DNA of 21,516 nt from assembly GCA_009918425.1 (NCBI GenBank), contig RGEC01000011.1, positions 1 to 21,516 on the forward strand. Reading direction: 5' to 3'. The notes under the pieces are model-generated. The model saw only the letters and a program-made list of their open reading frames with translations. It made no database searches and was not told the origin of the DNA. Positions 10,401-19,400 of this stretch are shown here, in pieces (within the stretch, counting starts at the first letter, position 1; every line of letters starts with the position of its first letter). The translations under genes were made by a program, and so were the position numbers. The stretch is from Bacteroidota bacterium. GTDB lineage: Bacteria; Bacteroidota; Bacteroidia; NS11-12g; UBA955.

Positions 10401-13400
10401 TGATACTGCTTGCTATTATGGATGTATCACGCGCAGTAACGGTGTAGCTTCTGCATATGGTATTGTTGCATTTCCCTTCAGCACGAACGAAATATGTAGT
10501 GTTGCCTGCTGTTGTTGGTGAAACCGATATGCTACTGCCTGTTCCAACCGGTGTTCCACCGCATGATCCGCTGTACCATTTCCAAGATGCCGCCTGTCCA
10601 AGGCTACCACCGTTCACTGTCAGCGTTGTTGAACTACCAAGACAAATAGTGCCTGTGCCTGTTATTGATGTAGCAGGCACTGATGTATCCTGCACCACTA
10701 TGTTGATGCTTGCACAAGTGGTAGTGTTACAGGTTCCCTCAGCCCTAAGGAAATATGTGGTTGTTACTGCAGGCGCAACATTCACAGAATTTCCGCTTGC
10801 TAACAATGTGGTTCCACAGCCTGCTGTAAACCAGCTCCACACCGCTCCGGCTCCACGGAAACCTCCGTTGGGTGTGAGGGTGGTGGTTCTTCCCAAACAG
10901 ATGGTATCCGTAAGTGAACTATTTATAGCCGTAGCTGCTGAGCTGGGTAGCAGAACCCTGAGACGCGCAACCGTGGATGTAGCGGTGTCGTTACCGCACA
11001 GCCATACCTTCACTGTATAATTTCCGCTGTCTGAAAGTACGGCACCGGTAAACTGCAGCGTGGCGGAAGTGGCCCCGCTGATAGTACCACCATTGCTAAC
11101 GGCTACACCATTTTTGAACCATCGATAGCTTGCATTTGCACCTGCATTGACGGCTACCGTAAAGGCAGCATTACCACCCGGACATATAGTTGAGTCTTTT
11201 GGCTGCCTAACTATGGCAGGGGTGTTGTCAAATTCATGTGCACCGATATCTGGTGTGGTTGCGCTTCTGGCAGTATTCCAGTAATCTCTGCTTACGAGCG
11301 GCACAGGAACACCACCACGATTCAGGGCGCAATTTACCGGACTAAATACCCTCAGTCTCAGGAAGCTGTCTGTTGCAAACACACTGCTTTGAAAAACCGC
11401 ATCTACAGATACAGACTGTGCCTCACGCGTGCTTCCTACCAAGGTTTTATACGCTGCCAGGGTTTGTGAATTGTTGATACCATCTGAGAAGATAAGGTTA
11501 TTCACACCGGGTGTGCCTGCAAAGAAGCTGTTTCCATTGGAACCTGCCACAAACGAAGTAAGGATTGAAGATGAACGCTGGAAAGCAATAACCCTTCCCG
11601 TTCCCTTCTGCACAGAACTGTTTTCAATCAGGTTGTTTCTCAGCATCAAATTGGGGGTTGTAGAAGCAAAAATACCCGTGGCAGACATATTGGCGCCCGT
11701 GGTATTAGAATTCAAGAATATACTGTTATGGTCAATAAACAGTGTATCGAGTGATGAACCCGTTTCTGCTGTAATAGCCCTCAGGATACTGGGTGAATTC
11801 GCAGGTGTATTTAACCCCCCCACCAAGTTGTTGTTGAGATATAGCTTAGTTCCTCCGCCGGTAACACCATAACGAATACCATATAGTGTAGGGCTTAGTC
11901 CTGCAGTACCATACACAATAAGATTACCTATTTTATTATTGGTAACAGTATAATTCTTATTGCCGATGCTTTGCATCTCTATTCCTGTTACGCTATTGCC
12001 ACTGACCAGAGAATCTATATTATTGCCACGGATGAAATGTCCATTCCCAAAATTGTAGTTACAATAAATCGCTTCCGTCAAGCCGGTTCCCTGATTGTTA
12101 AGGTTATGGAAGGTGTTGCTATCCAAGAATTTATTGGGTGATGAGGAAGCTCCGTTTGCATTATAAATTCCATACATTACTCCAGAACCTGTTGCCACAC
12201 CATTTATACGTATATCGCTGAACCTGTTGCGGCTGTAACGCTCTGTAAGGCTAGTGTTGGCTGAGCTGTTATTGTAAATTCCATAATAAGACATGGAAGT
12301 ACTTCCCAACTGATAATTATTAAACACATTGCCCTCTACTCTTACAGAGGTATCGGTTGTGGCAGAAGAAGCCAGGTAAACATTGTAGAAGGTGGTTGCT
12401 GTTCCTGCACGCCATCTATTGTTTGTAAAGGTATCTCCTATAATTTGCTTGTACCGTTGGCTGCTGGTTGCATAGATACCATATAATAAATAGTCGTAAG
12501 TATTATTACTAAAACTATTAAAATTATAATTACAGTATCTGCCTGATGAAATACCGTAAACACCATAATAGGGCCCACCAAATTTACAGCCGCTAACCCT
12601 ATTGTTATTGAAATTCATGATTCCGTTAACCGATGAACCGATATACCCAAAATATGTACTGCTGGTACCAAAACTATCATTGGTAAACACATTTCCAGTG
12701 ATGTTAAGGTTACGCAATGACGATCCGGAAGTGTAAATTGGATAGTGGGTGGAAGTTCCTATGTTTATGGAATTTTGCCACGTGTTGTTTCTAATATTTC
12801 CGTTATTATTACTAGAATTAATCAAATAGTAGCCATATATGTAACCATTTAAAATTGTGTCATTTTCAATAATATTACTATCAATGAAATAATTGCTGTT
12901 TCCAGTTACACCACTTAAATAAAAGTGATAATTAACATTTGATAAATAATTACCACTGTAGTTACGAACAAGTCGGTTATTGCTTATTCGGCCAAGTATA
13001 GAAGCACTTGAAACAAAAATGCCATATCGTGAATAGCCACACTTCAGGTCACGGAGTATATTATCCCTTACAGTATAATTTGCGCCGCTTGTACCAGAAT
13101 AAATACCATATACATAGCTTGAAGTTGAGCGCCCAAGATTCGCATTTTGTATAGTGTTATTGGATATTAGACCATTGGTAGTACTGCTAGTATATATACC
13201 ATAGAGAGTACCGCCTGTGTTGCTCGAAATTTGATTAATTGTATTCCCACTAACTTCCAGGTTAACTGCCGATAATGCATATATGCCGTATACTGTTGAA
13301 GCTGATGGATAAAATGCATCTCCTATAAGGTTATTGAGAATCCGCATAGTATCAGAAGTACCACTTTGGTATAAATGAAAATGGGATATTGCATTGGTAG

Positions 13401-16400
13401 AATATTCTCTTTGGATAACGTTATTTCTAACCATGCCTCTTCCAGCTCCGGCAACATACAGACTGTACATACTAGTTAAAAAAGTATCGTTCATTACGGT
13501 ATCCCGCTCAATATTTAAAATTCCTGGTCTGCTGTCAGCGCGTATACCATACCATATACCAAATGCAGAGGCTGTGCCTGAGCTTTTCCAAACCTTATTG
13601 TCCAAAATATCAACTCGGCTTCCGCTACCGCCCGCGGAAACATAAATACCCGAAACCACGACAGAAGCTATGCCTGCGGTATGCCCAACCCGAACTACGT
13701 TGTTCAGAATTTGAACACTTTGATTGCCATTTGCATTACTCGGTGTTACAGCAATACCCAATAACTGTGCATTATTTCTTAAACCACCATCTTCAAGGTT
13801 ATCTACATTGTTGCCTTTAATATAAACATTGTTTGTCTCATAAACCCGGATACCTTGTGCTGCAAGCGGATATGCAGCATCAGTTGTACCAAAGTTGGTT
13901 ATTCTGCAGTTAACTATAGAATCCCGCTGGTTGTAATAACTAAATGGGGATATAGGGTCATTGTACCCATTTATCCAGATACCGCTCTGACATCGCTGAA
14001 TTATGAGGTTGCTAAACAAGCAGCTATCGTGTGAACCTGACTTAGCGGTTACAACAACAGATGTATTGCTGGTCGGCAACAAATTGCTTACAAGAACTGC
14101 TTTAGAACCGGATCCCCCAACGTTCAGTACACCACTTTCGCGCTGATTTTTGGACATTTTTATGGTGGCATTTTTAATAACCACCCTTTTGCAACCGTCA
14201 GTAGAACTACTGTTCAATAAAGCATAACCCCATTCCATGAGTGTTGTGTTTGAAGTGGAGGTACTTGTATCTTCTAAATCAATTCCATCAATGGTAACCC
14301 AGTCTTCTCCAATTATTTTGAAAATACCATCCGGTGAAGCTGAGGCAAGGGTAGAGGTGCCCTTATAACCAAATATTTTTGGATTGGCTCCGGTACCCGA
14401 TTTACGGATTATGATTGGGCGGGACTTGCTTGACCTATAACCCGGGCAAGAACTATTAATATACAACTGCAAACCATCTACAGGCGCAACTTCCGTGTGC
14501 CCTGCCCTAACATTTAGGACAACAGAGCCGCTTAATCCTTTTAGGTTTATTTGTGTCAGTGCATCGGAAAGCGTATTAAAGTCAGGACTTATACCACCCA
14601 CAGTAAAGGTTCCGGACATTGGCGAGCTGATAGCCCTTTTACCTGCCGGACTGGAGGGAGTGATTGAATATGTGGTTCCACCCAGAACAAAATCTATAGC
14701 ACTGCCATCAATACTATCACCACCATTGCCACATTTCACATCATATACCAGCCAGAAAAAGAAGGTATCATTGCAATATATAGGTAAATTGCCAGTAAAT
14801 GTCATGGTTCCACTGGGGTTAACTATAGCTGAACCAAATCGGGTGGCATTTGCTGAAAATACCGGTGATGTACCTGTAAAAAGTATTTTGGCACTATCAA
14901 GATCTGCTCCGGGATTGGTAGTTCCGGCGGTCGAAAAGCGCAAACTGGTGAAGTTTGGCGTATTGGTAGCACCGCTCATAATCATATCAAAACGGAAAAT
15001 AGGAATATTGCGGGCACCCTGTGAAACACCACCCGGTATTTGTATCAGTGTATCACTTACAGAAACAGAAGAAGTTAATGGTGTAAAGTTACCTTCATCA
15101 GCACCAATATCAGGAATAATGGAATTTCTATTATCACCATCAAAATCCTTATCAATTCCAGTTATAGGAGCTGCGGTTCCCTCAACAGCCGTAGCGGTTG
15201 TATTATTTATATGAAGATAATTTGTATTGGTTGGGGTTGTGCTACTAAACGATAAGGTATTGGTCATAGAATAGGCATCCCTGATGCCTCCACCTGTTAA
15301 TACAGAACGATTGAGAAAATCACAAATCGTTTGATCGGCAGCCAAATCCGTTACATTTCTGTATATCAATCTGGATATACCAGGTGTTCCAGCATAAAAT
15401 AGGTTATTGTTGGATGCCGCGTTATAGGCAGTTTGATCCAGTCCGGAACCTATTTTCTGTAACGCAACGGTCCTACCCAATCCATTAGGGGTGCTCGTAT
15501 TGTACAGTATATTGTTGTTCAAGGTGTATCTGCCTGTAGAAGTACCCAAATAAAGGGCAGCCGAATTAAAATCCGTACCTGAGGAAGTTGAATTTAAATA
15601 CACTGTGTTGTAGAATATGCGATGAATCCCGGCCCCTAACGACAACATGCCTGTTAAATACGATGAAGAAGCACTCATTGTAGGTGCCTTGATATCTCCA
15701 ATAATATTGTTATAAATCAATGATCCAAAATCAGATAGGACTCTGACACCCTGAATATCCGTTGTAGAAGCTCCTGTGGCGTTAATATCGGCAACTTTGT
15801 TTCTAGATATTTCAGCAAACCTGCACGTTTGTGCAAGCAATCCATATATAGCACTGGAGGTGGTTCCGTTTCCATAAACCCTGGTAATGGTGTTTTGAGA
15901 AGCGAATATCGAATCTGTGCTGGTAATGAAGAATGGATAACCGGATACAGAAGTTGAAAAAGTAACTGTTGCAATAGAATCTACGGTATTTCTCACTGCA
16001 TTAATTAAATTTCCCCCCGAGGAATAAATGCCATAATTAGATCCAAATCCGTTTATATTTCGGATTAGGTTATCATTATAGTTACAGTTTACATACCCAG
16101 ATGTTGATCCAAATAAGCCATAAAAGATTCCTGCAGTTCCCGTAGAAAGTGGAGAATAGTTTACTTTTTGAATCACATTGTTAGACATTGACATAGCTGA
16201 ATCTATCAAACCGGGGGTTGTACTTGTATAACCAATATAGCAGCCATAAGCCGTCCCAGTGCTACTTCCGTTATTAAAGATATTGATTATAGTATCATTA
16301 TCTACAATCCTGTTTTTAGCATAGGTTGTAGCATATACGCCATAGAATGTTTTGGTAGTTGAGCTGATGTTTATCCCGCTCAGCCTATTTTTACTGATAT

Positions 16401-19400
16401 TTAATTGATTGTAGTTACAAGCTGATGCCAAGTAGACTCCATACAATGTTCCTGCGGAATTGGCATTGAAGTTACTATTGATGAATTTATTTCCTGTTAT
16501 GGTAAGGTTACTGTATCTGCCTCCTGTATAAATACCAATTGCACCATGTGGCGATGTCGTTGAAGCTGCTGTTGGAGCATGATTCCAAACAATAGTGTTG
16601 TTGATTATACTACCTCCTGTAAAGTTCTCAAAACTTGTGGTATTTGCAGACCCTACCCCAATCCTGATACCAAACATACTGCTGGCGGTTTGAAGGTGGT
16701 CAACACCACCATTTGCTTTGTTATCGATGGTATTGCCACTAATAAAATAGTTATCTACCCCCATCATCATTAAACCGTTGGTTTCCACCGTAGAACCACC
16801 AAAGTTGTTCATCACGTTGTTAACAATAGAGTCGCGGTTGTCTTTCCAGAAATAGTTGCGATCGCTACTTTCTACACCATACCACAAAATGGGTTGATAT
16901 ACATTTGTGATGATATTGTTTCGAATCATTACACTATCAACTGTGCCCGAAGACCTTGTTGGTGTTAACCCCGTGTTGCCCACCCCATCAATATTGGTTA
17001 CCAAAATTCCCACAGATCCACCTCCGTAACGATTGGTAAACGCAGTTCCAATATTATTTCTGTTCAGCGTTATATTACAATTCCGAATCACTACGCGTTT
17101 ACAAGCGTCGTTGATGTTCTTTTTTACCAGCAAAATACCATATTCTGCCCATTGGGTGGTGGTAGTATTGAGTGAAGTGTCCTTAAAAGAAATACCATCA
17201 ATGGTTACATAATCTTCACCTACAATTTTGAAAATACCATCAGGTGTTGTGGCTCCTGAGAGCGCTACGCCTGTTCCGGCATAGATGATTGGCACGGAAC
17301 CGGAGCCCGAGGCACGGCGAATGGTGAGGGTGTTGTTTTTGTTAGGTCTTGTTGCACCGCAAGCCAAGGGGGGGTTTACATCCAAAGTAATACCTGTGGC
17401 TGCAGCTGCCCTCTCGGTGTGGCCATTGCGCACCTCAAGTATAACAGGGCCTGATAAACCCCTCGCGTTTACATCAGTAACAGCTAAAGCCAGTGTAGCA
17501 TAGTTAGGGGTTGTACCACCAACCGTGTAGGTACCGGACATGCCAGCACCCACTGTATTTATGCTGCGTGTACCTGTTGGTGCACCCACTGTTGTTGTAA
17601 CCGCAGAGCCTACACCACTGATGTAAACCGAATCCAGTTGGCAATCCAGCACAAACGTACCTGCACCTGGACATTTAACACCGTACGTGACCAAAAAGTT
17701 TACAGTACCTGCACAGGCTACCCTTTCGGAAATATTAAAGGCAAATCCCCCATTGGGGTTTACTACGGTGCCCAGCAAAACAGGAGTAACTGCGGTCGTG
17801 CCTGAGGTTGTATTAAACCAAAGTTTGGCCGTATCAATGCTGGTGCTAGGACTAGTGGTACCTGTGGTACTGAAACGCAAGCGGTTGATATTAGCAGGAG
17901 CAGAACTACTAAGAGAGCTTAGGGTGAGAGCAGGTGCGATAATAACTGCATCTCTGACACCCGGATTGACCGTTGCAGTATTTTGCGTAACACTTGCGGT
18001 ATAAGAAGCGGTTGAAACCGAAGGAGCCAATCCTGAAAACTCATCAGCACCGATATCAGGGGTTATCAGGTTACGAGTCTGACCTTGCACGTCTGGAACC
18101 AGAAAGTCAAGGCGATTAAAACCACCGCCTTCAGCAAAGGTAGATACAGACTGATTAACCAGCAAGAAGTTGGGCGATGTGCCAGAGGTAGAAAGGAAGC
18201 TAACCGAAGCCTGTGCACTGTTCAACTCTCTGGGAGCAGCCAGCCGTGCCGTGAACTGACATAAGGTTGAATCCGTAATCCCATCAACATTGTTTCTGTA
18301 CACCGGATATTTTGTTTTTACACTGGCATTGGTAAAGAACAGGTTGTTGTTACATCTATTGGTATAGTAGGTATTGGTAATACCGGTAGTTGTTTTCCAA
18401 ATAGCGGCCGAAAATGCTGTTGCTGCACTTCCGGGTGTAGACGTATTATATAGAATGTTGTTAAAAATATCCGCATAAAATGTGGTGGAACCGCTAATCA
18501 ATAAGGCTGCAGTACTAAAAGCTGAATTTGAACCGCTTGTATTTAAATAAATGGTATTGTTGAAGATTCGCATTGGGACAGCAGCAGATCCACCGCCATT
18601 AACTTCAATACCAGTAGCTGACACCGTTGAAACAGAATTTGAAGGGGCGGAAATGTTACCTATTCTGTTGTTCCACACATATTGAAAAGTTGTGGTAGTA
18701 CCCGGAATATTGAGACCCCTTGCATATCCTGATGAACTCTGGTTGCTGATATCAGTGATAACATTATTAAAGGTATAGATTTTATACGCTGCAGAACTTC
18801 CAAGATTCATCCCTGTAGCAATACTTGCGCTCGTAGATGAAGATTGGGTTACAACTCTGCTTACTATATTGCTGCGAATAATGGTTGAATCACCACCGCT
18901 GGCCGAATGGTCTATACCTATGGCAGTGGAAGCCACACTCGCATTGGTTGTATAAAATGAATCAATAATGTTATTGTCAATTTCGATTAAATCACCATAC
19001 CCTGTATACAGACCTTTTATGGAAGTAAAGCCGGAAATCCTGCTAATGATATTTTGGCTAATTCTGGCATTATCCGTACTAGCAGTAGCATATTGGAGTC
19101 CAATTACTGAATTGGAAACACTTATAGTGTTGGGGCCAAAGATTTTTGAAATTGTATTGCCTCGCAAGTAGCGCATACCATTAGCCGGTGATCCAAAATC
19201 ATAATAGCCCCAGATTGTGGAAGTACCGGAGCTTCCGGAACCGAAATAAAATCCAATAATACTGTTACTGTCAACCCAATATAGCCGAGCTGATGAACTA
19301 TTTATTATCCCATACGAATTTGTACCAATATTCTGTATCACTATACCGTCAGCCACCGCGTGACCGCCTATAGTGTTGCGGGAAATTTCATATCCTTTGA

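Larger units (their letters stand above)
5668..10920 (-). repeat. Array of 20 tandem four-cysteine Ig-like repeats
   Basis: Twenty units of 85-95 residues cover 5,253 bases. The consensus is T-I-C-x-G-x-S-T-T-L, GGSLGxGASWKWY, SCGG, a strand ending VSP, TYFVRAEGTCNNTICRS, then a linker DTSVPATSI. The aromatic closing W-x-W-[YF] lies near bases 10828, 10573, 10312, 10057, 9799, 9535, 9277, 9019, 8761, 8497, 8218, 7957, 7693, 7429, 7168, 6907, 6643, 6379, 6097 and 5833, giving spacings of 255-282. All 20 units keep four cysteines at the same positions. Short exact DNA blocks around WKWY are shared by several units, but most codons have drifted. Extracellular stalk or adhesive role is inferred. 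Confidence 0.9.

Noticed and set aside
5668..10920. Regular 255-282-base repeats considered as a CRISPR array or DNA repeat element
   Set aside because: The units are long, in frame, vary in length by multiples of three and are conserved in protein more than in DNA, so they are protein repeats.
8141..11020. Series of plus-strand open frames of 70-187 codons, repeating similar peptides
   Set aside because: They lie antisense to the Ig-like repeats in one fixed frame. Their repetition simply mirrors the repeat array, and they have no recognisable domains or starts. They are shadows of the minus-strand gene.
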